Assembly: GCF_963678635.1 (NCBI RefSeq)
Contig: NC_087068.1
Location: 16,314,027-16,371,871 of the forward strand
Length of the DNA: 57,845 bases
Source of the DNA: Symsagittifera roscoffensis
Taxonomy: Eukaryota; Xenacoelomorpha; Acoela; Convolutidae
Direction: 5' to 3'
The position numbers were made by a program, and so were the translations under genes. Below, piece after piece: positions 23,906 through 34,255 of the stretch (its first letter is position 1; each line of letters begins with the position of its first letter). The notes below the pieces were generated by a model. The model had not been told where the DNA came from, searched no databases, and saw only the letters and a program-made list of their open reading frames with translations.

Positions 23906-24188
23906 AACATTCAAAAACATTACGACTGCAAGTCTGGTTGGCCAATTGAGTGGTATTTTTTCCTGCCTATTCATCAAACTAACGAAAGCACAATTATATC
24001 AATTATTAAAATGTTGAGTGAACGATAAGTCGTGCTTGATTTGGAAGATTTTTGCCCTAGAAAAAATTTATAGTCAAAGAAATAACCATCATAAAATCTC
24101 GTTATCTCTAGTTTTATCTCTCATAAAATCTGGTTTATCTGGTTATCTCTACTCACGTTCAAAACCTGATCAAAAATAGTACTACAGA

Positions 24189-24608
24189 TTGACAAAAAAC
24201 TTCAATCAAGGAATTTGCTGGGAAAGCGTTGATTATTTATGTTTGATCACAATCAGTTTGATCAAAGGGAATGAGAATACTGGATTTCTTGCATGGTACC
24301 TGGAGCAAGAAAATGAGAATCTTGATGATTTGGGTTCCCTGAGAATTGAAAACTTACAATTCAACATCTACTCATCTTGCAATAGACATATATATCATTA
24401 CAACTCCACGAATCACAGCGCCCTGAAAAAAAGAAAGTTCTTTCATGATTGGTTGAGCAACAACGAGAGAGTAGCAAATGTGGAGACGTGCCTATCGCCG
24501 AGTTTAGTGTTATGTGCTAGGATGACTCCAGATAGTGACATTAAAACATCTTTGACCAGAGAAGAAAGGATTAAATGCCGAGGTCATGTGGTTCAGCGGA
24601 AAGAATAA
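24189..24608 (+). CDS. Unrecognised 139-codon open frame, possibly an exon or a relic
   Basis: A long uninterrupted frame ending at a TAA. It has no in-frame ATG near the start; the first in-frame Met lies close to the C terminus. A CTACAG directly before 24189 could be a splice acceptor. Composition is mixed and protein-like, with Asn/Glu-rich and basic parts, but no motif I can name. It sits inside the Polinton between the left end and the ATPase, where all neighbours are broken, so its intactness stands out. It could be a Polinton gene, an inserted host exon or chance. Confidence 0.35.
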   Translation: MTKNFNQGICWESVDYLCLITISLIKGNENTGFLAWYLEQENENLDDLGSLRIENLQFNIYSSCNRHIYHYNSTNHSALKKRKFFHDWLSNNERVANVETCLSPSLVLCARMTPDSDIKTSLTREERIKCRGHVVQRKE

Positions 24609-25422
24609 ATTGCGCTTTTGGGAGAAGAAGTGTCTAATTTAAGAAGGGATTGACCAACTCCTGGTGATTGACCAAATCAACTATTTTCAACAATACAAAT
24701 ATACTCAAAATTTTAGCCAGAAAACGAGAAGTTTTTTCTTCCCAGGCTAGTCTTAATACCCAAACATCAACGCGGAGTTTAAATGGATCTCAGCAGCAGT
24801 GACCTACCTGATGATGTTCAGAATTTGTAAAAGAATCTGTAAAAAAAATTGTATTTCATGAAAAAATGGATCATGTTCCAGCCAATCATGTAGTTGAAAT
24901 ACATGAAAATGTCAATGAAATAACTAGCGATTCTAGAGGTTATACGAGATACAAGATTTTTTTTTGTTCAGACGTATAAATAATTGTTTTTCATGACATC
25001 AACATATGTTTGTCTATCTTTTTGAGAAACCGTTGATATAGATGAAGAGTTGGAGATAGAAAAAGAAAGAGAGAGAGAGAGAGAGACAAATCAAATGAAA
25101 AATTTGAAAATGTTGTAATAAACTTTTGATGAGCCATGAGCCTGATGCGACTATATTTACAGATATTGTGTATGATCAAAGTAGAACCGAATAAAAACCT
25201 TTGAAATTCTTTGATGATGTTTCTGTCGTCAGGTCAGAAGCCGTTTTTATGTCTCATTAAATGTTTTTGATTGTAGTATTAATAGTTATTTTGGATCTAT
25301 ACACATTCTTGGACGCAACTAAGCTGTGAAAAAACATCAGTTTGGTTTTCAATATATTTGGGTTCAGTTGCGTACGTGCTACAAAACCTTATTTATGAAA
25401 AACAATTGATAAATCGACAACA
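24609..25422 (+). other. No clear gene; short open stretch near 24830
   Basis: A frame of about 50 codons near 24825-24980 (with SVKKIVFHEKM and TSDSRGYTRYK) could be coding debris of the element. A (GA)n run lies at about 25068-25086. Nothing else is supported. Confidence 0.3.
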
Positions 25423-26209
25423 ATGTTTATGGCAGTCGTAGGACCTTCGAGATCTGGAAAAACATAGTTGAAATTCAAGCTATTGACAGGAAGAATATAT
25501 TATTTCAAATTCAAACTAGCGTTATATTTTTACGAAGATATTCAACCTTTATTTCAGGAAAAGTTTAAGGCTCGCACAAGTCAAATAGAATTTGTAAGCT
25601 TAGATAAAGTTGATTGTTTGAGAAACACTGAAATGTTTGTGCTAGTGTTTGATAACCCATGCGAAAAAATTTACAAGGATAAAAGTTCTTTAAACTAGCA
25701 ACGGCAGGAAGACACAAGGGCTTAGATGTTATTATTGTTTTAAATAGGTTATTCCAACAAAGCCGATGGTCACTAATTTTTGATTTGATTGAATCTCACA
25801 TCAATTTGATCAAATCACCTCGTGATAATCAGCAACTTGATTACATCGGAAGGCAACTTAATGTACTCATAATTTTACAAAATGTGTATGAACTGGCTAC
25901 GGAGGACAACTTTGGACATCTACTAATTGATTTAGATCCCCGAACAACATACTGTCTCAGATACTGTTTAAACATAATAACACCTGGACCGTCAATTTTC
26001 TTTTTACTATTAAATAAGCCAGAAGTGACACCCATCACAAGTGAACGCGAAAAAATTATATGTTCTGCAGCACACGGTACAGTTGAACGCAAATCAACTA
26101 CGGTTTTTTTTAAAAGTCATCTTTTATCAGTTCCCTATGAACGCTTGCTCAATGTTGTCAACGGTAATGTACCTGTCAGCCTCCCGAATCTCAACAATTT
26201 TGAAATTTA
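25423..26209 (+). pseudogene. Polinton packaging ATPase relic, copy 1
   Basis: Polinton ATPases of the FtsK/HerA type are thought to pump DNA into capsids. ATG at 25423 leads into a Walker A motif, GPSRSGKT (25441-25464), and a TAG follows at once (25465-25467). The same frame goes on to 25698 with a Walker B-like LVFDNP (about 25650). A frameshift then leads to ATAGRHKGL (about 25702) and a further frame 25785-26210 with KSPRDNQQLDYIGRQL, HLLIDLDPRT and LRYC. This order and spacing match the family, and the length (about 260 codons) is close to full. The Asp after the Walker B hydrophobics is kept but the next acidic residue is Asn. Broken by a stop and a frameshift. Confidence 0.75.
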
Positions 26210-26210
26210 A

Positions 26211-26611
26211 AATTGAATTCAGGCATGGTATTTAGTCTAATTTATATTTCGCTGCAGGCGAATTATACAATGCTGACAAAAACTGTCCGGAAAAAAAGGT
26301 TGAATCGTGAATTTAAAACTTGTTGTTCTCAAATTGGGCTGATTCAGACAAAAAATAATTAAAATTAAACTTGCTAAGAATTTCAGCCAAATTGATGTGG
26401 CGCAAACTACTTTGCGAAAATCGGCTCCAAAAATTTAACTCCAAAACGACCAGCTTTGGCTTTTTTAGTCAATCAAAAATCACGCCAAAGCTACCGAATC
26501 GATCACTGACATAATTATATCAACGAGAGCTTATTATGTATCCCAAACAACTCAAAAAATTTAAAATTTCCAGAAAACCATCAAAAAATTAATTTGTTTT
26601 ATTTGACAGAC
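26211..26611 (+). repeat. Dispersed repeat R2 between the two ATPase fragments
   Basis: Direct copy of 21858-22280: GAATTCAGGCATGG at 26214, TTGTTCTCAAATTGGG near 26323, and a TATATCAACGAGAGCTTATT block near 26517. It starts directly after the stop region of ATPase copy 1. Confidence 0.65.
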
Positions 26612-27230
26612 AAAAAATTTGATTGTATGAGAAATATTGAAAACGGTCTGCTTTAATTTGATGACTCAAGCAAAGAAAATAAAAGTGATAAACAAGTCGT
26701 TAAGCTAGCAACGGCAGGAAAAACACAAGGACTTAGATGTTATTAAAGTTGAAAATAGTTTATTCCAACAAAGCCGATGGTCACAAAGTTTTGATTTGAC
26801 CGAATTCATCATTTTGTTCTTTTCATCTTTTGATATTCAGCAACTTGATTATCTCGGAAGGCCACTTAATGTATCCAAATTATTACAAAACGTGTATTAA
26901 TTGGCTACAAAGGACAGCTTTGGACATCTAGTAATAGATTTAGATCCCCGAAGAACAGACTGTCTCAGATGTGTTCAAAGATAATACCACCTTGAACGTC
27001 AGTTTCTAATTTCCATTAAATAAGGCAGAAATGAATCCCATCGCAAACGAACGCAAAAAAAATATTCTGCAGCACATGGTACAGTTGAATCCAACTCAAC
27101 TAAGGGCTTTATGAAAAAAAAACATCAAAAAGTTGAACTTTATCGGTTCTTTTTGAACGCTTTCTCAATGTAGTCAACGGTAATGCACCTGTCAGCATCT
27201 CAAATCTCAATAAATTTGAAAAAAACATAC
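26612..27230 (+). pseudogene. Polinton packaging ATPase relic, copy 2 (C-terminal two thirds)
   Basis: Parallel to 25608-26209 of copy 1. It opens at the same DC(L/M)RN block, then FDDSS in place of FDNPC (so the Walker B acidic pair is kept here), KLATAG at about 26704, an LDY(I/L)GR block near 26840 and LVIDLDPRR near 26930, ending with a weakly preserved C terminus near 27225. Point changes are numerous and each copy has its own stops, so the two are not a recent duplicate. Either one Polinton gained a duplicated 3' half, or two Polinton copies have been joined here. Confidence 0.65.
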
Positions 27231-27476
27231 ATGATTTTAATCAACCCAAAAACCAAATTTGAAAACGAATTATTTTGAGCAAACAAGGCTTTTATGTAAT
27301 CAGACTTAAACTTTTTTTCTTCAAGTGTTTGACAGCATAAAAATAGCAGCAGAAGAATTTGCTCCGAAGCATATGTAGATCAGAGAACAACCACATGCAG
27401 AATACACTTTGCTTAAGAACTTATCAAACATAAGAAACCGCAATTAATATACATGAACAGCTTAAGATTCATAATT

Positions 27477-27495
27477 GCAACAACAACAACAACAA

Positions 27496-27539
<44 letters not shown>

Positions 27540-27610
27540 GCAACAACAGCAGCGACAACAACAACAACAACAACAATAACAACAACAAGAACAACAACAA
27601 CAGCAACTCA
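27477..27610 (+). repeat. (CAA)n microsatellite
   Basis: About 44 near-perfect CAA units with rare CAG, CGA and TAA interruptions. In the frame of the downstream relic it reads as poly-Gln, so it probably grew from a Gln tract of the Polinton gene. Confidence 0.9.
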
Positions 27611-28411
27611 TCCTCCAGACATAACAACCCTGAAACACCGTTGCCAAAGCAGAAAAATATCTACAAGATCAAGATGTCCCTCTGACTGAAAATGAAGGAA
27701 ATGAATTGAAAACAAGTGTTGAGCTTAATGAGACATTATCTTCTGAACGTAGTGTATTAAAAAATTTTAACTCATGGACAAAAACAAACTTAAGCGAGCA
27801 AAAAAAAGTTCTGGAAATTATTTGAAAATCAGAGCAAGCGAGTCAAAAAAATCAGAAATATTGAAGAGCTTTACGTTGATAAAATTTAAACCGGTCCTAA
27901 AGCATCAGTTTTTTTGTATGATATACAACAACAAAGTGAAAAACTACACAACCCTGCTTTCGCACTGATTTTGAGGTCTCTCAAGTTTGGCGGACAAAAA
28001 GATGGCCATGAACAAGCAAGCCAAGTCGCGGTTCAATCAGCGACTGCGAAACAAGCTCAACAGTAGCAAACAAGCATAGTTTCCACTTATTCCCCTTCAA
28101 CATCTACCGCCAACCTTTCTCTAGAAAAAACCTTGACAAATTCCGGCTGAAAAAGCATTAAAACACTCAGAATCAGAGGGAATGTTGCAAACAGTGAAAG
28201 AGAACGGGCCATGCAAAAAGCCAAACGAGAAGATGAAGAATGAGAAAAAAGAGAAGACTCTGAAGCGTACGGAACGCCCGCAAACGATTAAGACTCTGCT
28301 AAGACAGAGAAGACAGAATCGAAAACAAAAAACTGCAAGACTGCAGCAGCTGAAAAAAAAACGATTGAAAACTAAATTTACGAATAAAGTTCCAGCTTTT
28401 TTCGCAATTTA
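27478..28411 (+). pseudogene. Polinton poly-Gln/basic protein relic
   Basis: The CAA tract reads as about 40 Gln, then a frame with LTENEGNELKTSVELNETLS and SWTKTNLSEQKKVLEII (about 27675-27830), a shift, LYDIQQQSEKL and LILRSLKFGG (about 27915-27995), and a C-terminal Arg/Lys-rich tail (28182-28411, 76 residues, ending at a TAA). A Gln-rich then highly basic protein just upstream of the integrase is a common, functionally unassigned gene of these elements; that link is inference from position. Function unknown; a DNA-binding or core protein would fit the basic tail. At least three frame breaks. Confidence 0.45.
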
Positions 28412-28450
28412 AGGAATTTAAAAGAGGAATCAACAGTTTCGCAATGTAAA

Positions 28451-29110
28451 GTGAAACATTTTTTATATAGAGAGCCTGCATATACAAAATATCGAATTGT
28501 TTGTTGCAAAAGACTTCGTCTTAACGTGATATCTTATGACATAAACGAAATATGGTCAATTGACCTGGCGTATATTGGTAAACGTTCAGATTACATCAAA
28601 ACCATTAACTGTCAAAGCCATTATGGTTGCAGTGGATTGCATGTCCCACTTTCTTTGTATACAACCATCGAAATCAAAACGTGCCACTTCAATGTGCCAC
28701 TTCAACGTGCCACTTCAATGCCACTTCAATGCAGAAGCTTTCAAACAAATCATAAAAAGTTGTGGTAGATAAAGACATTGAATTCAAGGGGTCCTTCCAA
28801 ATTTAAGTGAGAAAAAAGGCATTGAAACTTATACAACAGAAAGTGAAAAAATTTGCTTTCGCAAAAAAAAAAACATTCAACTACTAAAGTGTTTGATGCA
28901 TAAGAAATTGGAGGACAAATGAACGTACTCTTACATGAAAAAGCCCAAATTAATTAGCCCCGAACAAAGTGACCAAAAAGGACGTTCCAGAAGCAAAAAA
29001 TCACATTTCTTTCGGAAGTCACCAAATTATATTCTCATCGACGCCAATAAGGAACCAATAGAGGGTAAATTTCAGGAGCCCGAATTAATCAGGTTCTTGG
29101 AAAAAAAGGA
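28451..29110 (+). pseudogene. Polinton RVE-family integrase relic
   Basis: Inserts element DNA by DDE chemistry. Evidence: YREPAYTKYR near 28465, then NEIWSIDLAYI with the first catalytic Asp (28562-28564), a frameshift, MVAVDCMSHFL (about 28623), then VVDKDIEFKGSF with the second catalytic Asp (28768-28770), and a further region with KLEDK and TYSYMKK (about 28903-28940) and HFFRKSPNY (about 29008). The catalytic Glu expected some 35 residues after the second Asp falls in an A-rich stretch and is not visible. Frames change at a 13-bp tandem repeat and again near 28800. The C-terminal part is lost or unrecognisable after about 29110. Confidence 0.75.
28681..28730 (+). repeat. 13-bp tandem repeat inside the integrase relic
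   Basis: GTGCCACTTCAAT/C at 28681, 28694 and 28707, plus an 11-bp partial unit. Thirteen is not a multiple of three, so this expansion itself shifts the integrase frame. Confidence 0.85.
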
Positions 29111-29279
29111 ATAAATTAAACTAGGTCTGATTAATTAAGAAGCGGAAAAAAAAACGTTTTTTTTTACACTGGTGTCATCAGCTTAATGAACATTTTCAAT
29201 GTCCACTCGCTAGAGAACTGGAAAATTCTGTTCAGCGAAGTTAACAATCTACAAAGAGAGTTGAGAGTTGCATTGACAG

Positions 29280-29905
29280 AAATAACTTTTCCTTCTCATT
29301 TTAACAATGTGACTGATACCAAAAGAGACTACTACTACTACTACAAAAAAAAACAAAGTTAAAGCAAGCCTTAAAGTCACAAACGACAAAATATCTAGAC
29401 CATATGATAGAGAGACAATCGAAATCAAAGAGAGTGAAAATGATTAAATCGAGAAACTATTCAACGAAATCAATCGGAGGTGTACGAGATAGAACGGGCT
29501 ACCATTTTGGTTTTAAGAGTCCAGTCATACCCATAGCACTCTCACATCACAAAATATCATCTCTGACTACCCTGTTGATATCTCTGCTGTAAACCAAATA
29601 GTTTTTATGTACTTAGACATCATTCATTATCTTCATTCATTATCAGCCAGGGTCCGTTGTTACGAGTCATTGATATAAATCGAATATTTAAAAACGGTTA
29701 AGCTTGCAGCCTTGAACCAAAACATCGCAAAGTTTTTATCAACTTGGATTATAAAAAAACTCCTTGAAATTACATCCAGAGCATTGCTGTAAGTCTACGG
29801 ACAGAAAGCGGTATACTTGTATGGTTTGCGGGAGGAGAGTTTCAAAATTTTCTGATTAAGATTATGGCGGCGTACTATCATAATCAAGAAACCATGCCAC
29901 ACTTT
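29280..29905 (+). pseudogene. Polinton structural-protein relic (penton-like candidate)
   Basis: After a degenerate start, one frame gives IISDYPVDISAVNQIVF (about 29545), the next PLLRVIDI (about 29655), then KVFINLDYKK (about 29728) and RTESGILV (about 29800). This order of short beta-type blocks is what I know from a conserved Polinton protein beside the capsid gene, probably the single jelly-roll penton. That assignment is memory of the family and not proof. Four or more frame changes. Confidence 0.4.
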
Positions 29906-31524
29906 TCAGGCAATACAGACGGCGGGTTAGTGGCTTCGGGGCTCTGGCTATGAGTATTGGACGACAACCACTTCCAATGGCTTGGAAACCTATAGTACCA
30001 GCAGCAAAACATACTGGAAAAGAATTAACTGTTCAAGCATCACCCGAATTAATAGATATAGCAACTCGAAAGATAAACAGCAAAACAAGCCTTGAAAATA
30101 CAGTAAAAAACACGATTGAAAAGCAAGTTGAAGCTGGTTGGAGCAAAACTCATATGATCAGAAAACGGAGAAGGGCCAAAAGAACAAAAAGAGAAACAAA
30201 AACTCTCATTCAAAAGAAACGAACTCCATTTTTTTCACCAAAATACGAAAAACTTTCAAACTTAATACCAAATGAAGCAACTCACAGCTCATTAGATATA
30301 TTTAAAAAAACTCATTTAATCGTTGCTTTTGAAAATGCATTCACTCAAAAAACTGGTTCATCTTATTCACCTGATGTTCCCATCCTCGAAAATGAAGTTC
30401 CACGAGCTAGAAACAAATTTATCGATCTTCAACGAACTCGCTTGGAGTTTTTAGCGGGTATTGTTCAAAGTAATGGTGATGTCCTGTAAACTCATGCTAC
30501 AGAAGCAGCACAACGAGACACGCCATTATTGGTCGAAAATCCCTTTTCATCTTTTTTTTCCGAATGCACAATTTCCTTGAATGGAGCAATTTTTTCAGAC
30601 TAAAATTTTACACAGTAAGGAGGCAAAACAAACAAAGCCTGCTTGTCTAGGACAATGTTATATTGATAGTCCGCCATTCATTGATGGTGCTAATGGCAGG
30701 CTGATGATGTCGCGGACACAGTTGCGAAACGTAAGCGAATTGTAGCTGCATCTAGCGCCTTCCTATATTTGGTAAAAATTTCTTATCATTTGACAAGCGT
30801 CTAATTGGTGGTGTAACAATTAGAATTTCTCTGAGACGATCTCCTAATGATTCTGTTATTAAGTCAGAGTATCGACAAAAACATTACCAAGTTCGAATCA
30901 GCGAAGCTAACGTACATGTGCGAAAATAAGCAGTAACAGACTTTATGCTATCATCGATAGAAAAAACTATATTGAAAACAACAGCAATAAAAAACAAAAA
31001 TGATATTTTACCCAGGGGCTCTTTCAGCCACAACTGGTGTACAAAGCTGGCGACAAAAAGATATTTTTGCCAAAGACCCAGTTTGTTGAACGATTTTGAC
31101 AGCATTCTTGGGTACAAATCGAACAGACCCCTTTCATTATCAAAGTTCGGCTGATTGAAATCATTGTGTACCAAAAAGGTTTACCCAACACAAGTACTCT
31201 GTATACGACTGATAACAAAAGAATCTACAATAACACATTGGAGGCTCTAGATTTTTTTTGAACAATAGTCAGGGAATCAGTTTGACTAATTATCACAGTC
31301 ATTATACTATGGCATTTGATCTCACCTACTCAGGAGGTTTTTACACAGGAGGCTTTTCAGGAGTCTTTAGTCGTCCTGATTTGACTAATTTCACCTTTTC
31401 ACTAGAAAGGACGTTTGATGCACCGCTGGCGGATACTGTGGAGTCACTTTTCATGAGAGAACGTACATCAACAGTTTATGTGCGTTCCAATAAAAAAATA
31501 TCAAAAGACACTCCCATAAAATGA
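29906..31524 (+). pseudogene. Polinton capsid-region relic (F54H12.2-like)
   Basis: The first long frame, 29950-30489 (179 residues), has a basic N-terminal part with ELTVQASPELIDIATR and a KRRRAKR cluster, then SSLDIF, FENAFTQK, a conserved F-I-D-L-Q-R-T-R-L and SNGDVL. The first, basic half may be a separate small core protein fused by decay. Broken frames then continue to 31524 with PPFIDGANGRL (about 30670), a reading with the L-S-S-I-E-K-T-I-L-K-T series (about 30945), TTDNKRIYNNTLEALDF (about 31208) and a final SNKKISKDT. The blocks and total length (about 420 codons after SSLDIF) match the nematode and arthropod proteins annotated F54H12.2-like, a capsid protein of Mavericks. At least six breaks. 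Confidence 0.6.
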
Positions 31525-31599
31525 ATCAAAAAGGAAAATGAACAATTTGCTGATTACTGAGTTTATTCAACGATTCATTTGTAACATCGATTTCGAGAC

Positions 31600-31960
31600 T
31601 TTTTTTCAGCTAACTTAGCATTTGTAACAGTAATGAAAAGCGTCAATGATTTCATGATAGTGAACGCATCCAAGTCAGACCAGCCAAGAGCTCACTGATT
31701 TCTATTCGCTGAAGCTGGCATTCAAGTTATTTGTGCAGATCCTCTTGGACAAGGACTACCCAACTATTCACATGCATAGAAAAGTATGAATTACTTTACT
31801 CATGAAGGAAACCAAATACTGATGAACGAGCCAGTTTAATCACCTAGCTCGGTTTGTGTTTTTTTTTTTGTATTTATCAAACTCATGTTGTGCTTTTTTT
31901 TCGGTTTTAAAGTGAACGACCATGATACAATGCGTTTTGTTAAAAATATGATGTTATAAT
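31600..31960 (+). pseudogene. Adenain-like cysteine protease relic
   Basis: Polinton proteases of the adenovirus type mature the capsid. One frame reads FMIVNASKSDQPRAH, a TGA, FLFAEAG and then CADPLGQGLPNYSH (31650-31780). The His before the stop sits where the catalytic His lies (His-Trp in relatives, TGG to TGA here), and the Asp of ADPLG is in the place of the acidic residue. The Cys/Gln block expected downstream is scrambled by T runs near 31860, but a frame with NDHDTMRFVKNMM (about 31915-31955) resembles the C-terminal end. Recognised by motif order only. Confidence 0.45.
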
Positions 31961-32918
31961 TTTGTGATACCGATGTCTTACAATAACAATTTATAATTGA
32001 ATTTTTTCAAAAAATTTTTGTTTGATAGAACACTTGCGGCCTGCATTCTGTCAGGCTCTAAAAACAGTTCTTAGAAATTGAATTTTTTTATCCCTTATAA
32101 TTTAAAAAAGAAATTATATGAATCAATCTCTAAACGACAATACTAACTCCAAACATAATCAATAATTTTTGAAAAGTATCATCATTCAATATTCTGATAA
32201 AACTTTCAATCGTTACATTAATAGGTCAGTTTGAGTTTGAATGAATCGAGCCTGAAAAGCAAAACAAAATTGCGGCAATCGTTTTGCACAGGAGCTCCCC
32301 CAATGTCAAAGTTGTTAGTCGAGTTGTAATCAACATCAACTTTCAGTTTTTCCATCAGTGGTCCTGATAGATGACCTTTGCTTCACTCCATGACCAAATG
32401 AAGAAAGAGGGCAAAGCACAATGAAGGATGTCGATTTGTTAACTGCATCAACGCATTCGTTGTACATTCAATGAGAACATGTAAATAAGGTTCTCCATTG
32501 TCAAGCGATCGGCAAAACAAAAGTTTTGATTTGGATGGACTCAAATGCAATGCTAGTAATAAGACGAAGGGTTGAGACAGTGTTCAATGTTTAGAAGTGA
32601 AAATTCAAAATTTTTCCTAAAATGTTTGAAATATTCAAACAATTGCTGAGGCGATAACTATTTTGAACTTTAATTAAAGCTGGTATGCTCAAATTGATCA
32701 ACCCATTCGATACTTTTTGTTAGATTATTCTTCTTCCTTGTCGCCTTTTTCACTGTTTAAGTCTTTTCCGGGGCAAACCAATCTTTTTGATCCGTGTCAT
32801 CATTTTTGAGGTTCACTTCCTGTTGTGAAAGTCGTGTTTTTTTTTTGCCGGTTGGTACTTTGACCATTTGTTTCAACTTTTTAAAAACTATCTGCTATAA
32901 AATCAAATTTGTTCGTCG
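31961..32918. other. No clear gene
   Basis: AT-rich DNA within the Polinton. The minus strand holds scraps of open frame (such as VKVPTGKKK near 32870 and EAKVIYQDH near 32370) that may continue the minus-strand frame at 32919-33143. Confidence 0.3.
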
Positions 32919-33143
32919 TCAAAGTAAGTGCTTATACATTTTGAACACCCCATTATCATTCTTTTGATACAATTTTAGTTTTAGATTGGTAGCTGTATTT
33001 TCAATTGACTTACTTCCAACTGTGAATAAACGTTTTCCTCCTAAAAAATTATCACGAAAATCATCACAAAAGTCCTTATCACTTTCAAGCGTGTTTACAT
33101 CTGCATAGTGGAGATTTTTTTGCAACTGTTTTATGTAAGACAC
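32919..33143 (-). pseudogene. Unrecognised 74-codon minus-strand frame in the Polinton
   Basis: The only protein-like frame on the minus strand of the element: ATG at 33143, mixed charged composition (KQLQKNLHYADVNTLES, DDFRDNFLGGKR), ending at 32919. It may be the start of a longer decayed gene reaching about 32220. Polintons often carry a few extra genes in the opposite direction. No motif recognised. Confidence 0.3.
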
Positions 33144-33719
33144 AACTTAAGAATGATTTAGCTAGCGGATAGCTAAACTTGGCTGACTGACTTTTGTGGT
33201 ATGCCTTGAGCGTCAGTGGAAGAATTTAACTATTTTTGCGGTTAGTTTTCATGAGTTTCAGTTACACAAGTCATTTTTGTCTAACAAGACTTTATTAGGT
33301 TATAATTGTTTACTATTTTACCCTGGTGGTAAACATGTTATGTCTTTGAAGTGTAAACCTTCGGGTCTAGTTGTCCTGAGGATATCATAAAAAGACGCCA
33401 CTTGGTTTCTTTGAAATTTTGATCTTCAAAGCCTTCAGTGTTCTTCTGAAGCTGCATAAGCCCTTAAAACATATCACAAGTTTATGGTAAAGGATTTGTG
33501 GTAACTGACCACAACTCAGACCACCAACAACGATAACTAGAATCAAAATTATTTACTACTTTTTTTCAGTCTCCTAAAGTCAACCTGAACAAAAACAGTC
33601 ACCAAGAACAGAAATCAACAAATGTTTTCAAAAATGGCAACACCACTATAAATATTTTCAATTAATTTTATTGGGAAAACTTCTATAAAAACCAGTCAGT
33701 CTTTTGTAGCTGTGCAGCA
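33144..33719. other. No clear gene
   Basis: A 64-codon + frame at 33196-33390 has no recognisable motif. Nothing else is supported. Confidence 0.35.
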
Positions 33720-33722
33720 GAA

Positions 33723-34255
33723 ATGGAATATGCATCAACAAGCAGACAGTCCTGGGAACAAACTAAAACCAAGAACCAAGACGCAGCAGCGATTACGACG
33801 ATTGGGTCACTAAAAACCACCTGATACTACCAAATATTCAGCTAGATCAAACTCCTCATACAGAATAGAAAACGGGTCAACGAGAGTTGTTTTGTGACAG
33901 AAAGCTATCCTTCGCTAAAGCTCACTGATGTTAGAGACTCTTCATGCGTTGAAGGAAAAGTAACTGTTCGACTACGATTTTCATTCAGAGGGTTTTTTAG
34001 GGATGTGGCAGAGCGAGCATCCTACTGGGATATTGATTTGATTGAATCGCCAGCTTGAACAGAACAAGACGTGGAACAGCAGACGCCCATACACTCAATG
34101 AAACCAGGTTTTTCTGAAACCCCCAGCAGCAGCAGTCTTCTTTTTCTTCTTTCATTAGTCATGGCTCCATTGGACCAAGTTTAGCATCCGAGACTTCGCC
34201 GTTTCATGCTTGTTATGTGCCAAAAAAACGCAAACCGCAATTTAGCGATTTCTAA
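33723..34255 (+). pseudogene. Unrecognised coding relic of the Polinton
   Basis: ATAAAA at about 33685 lies about 38 bp before an ATG (33723) whose frame opens with MEYASTSRQSWEQTK. Changing frames follow: YDDWVTKNHLILPNIQLDQ (about 33797), SYPSLKLTDVRDSSCVEGKVTVRL (about 33905), and a last stretch ending SPFHACYVPKKRKPQFSDF before a TAA near 34253. The final KKRKPQFSDF looks like a real C terminus. Product unknown. Confidence 0.35.

Noticed and set aside
27462-27647. Poly-Cys open frame on the minus strand
   Set aside because: It is the antisense of the CAA microsatellite and not a gene.
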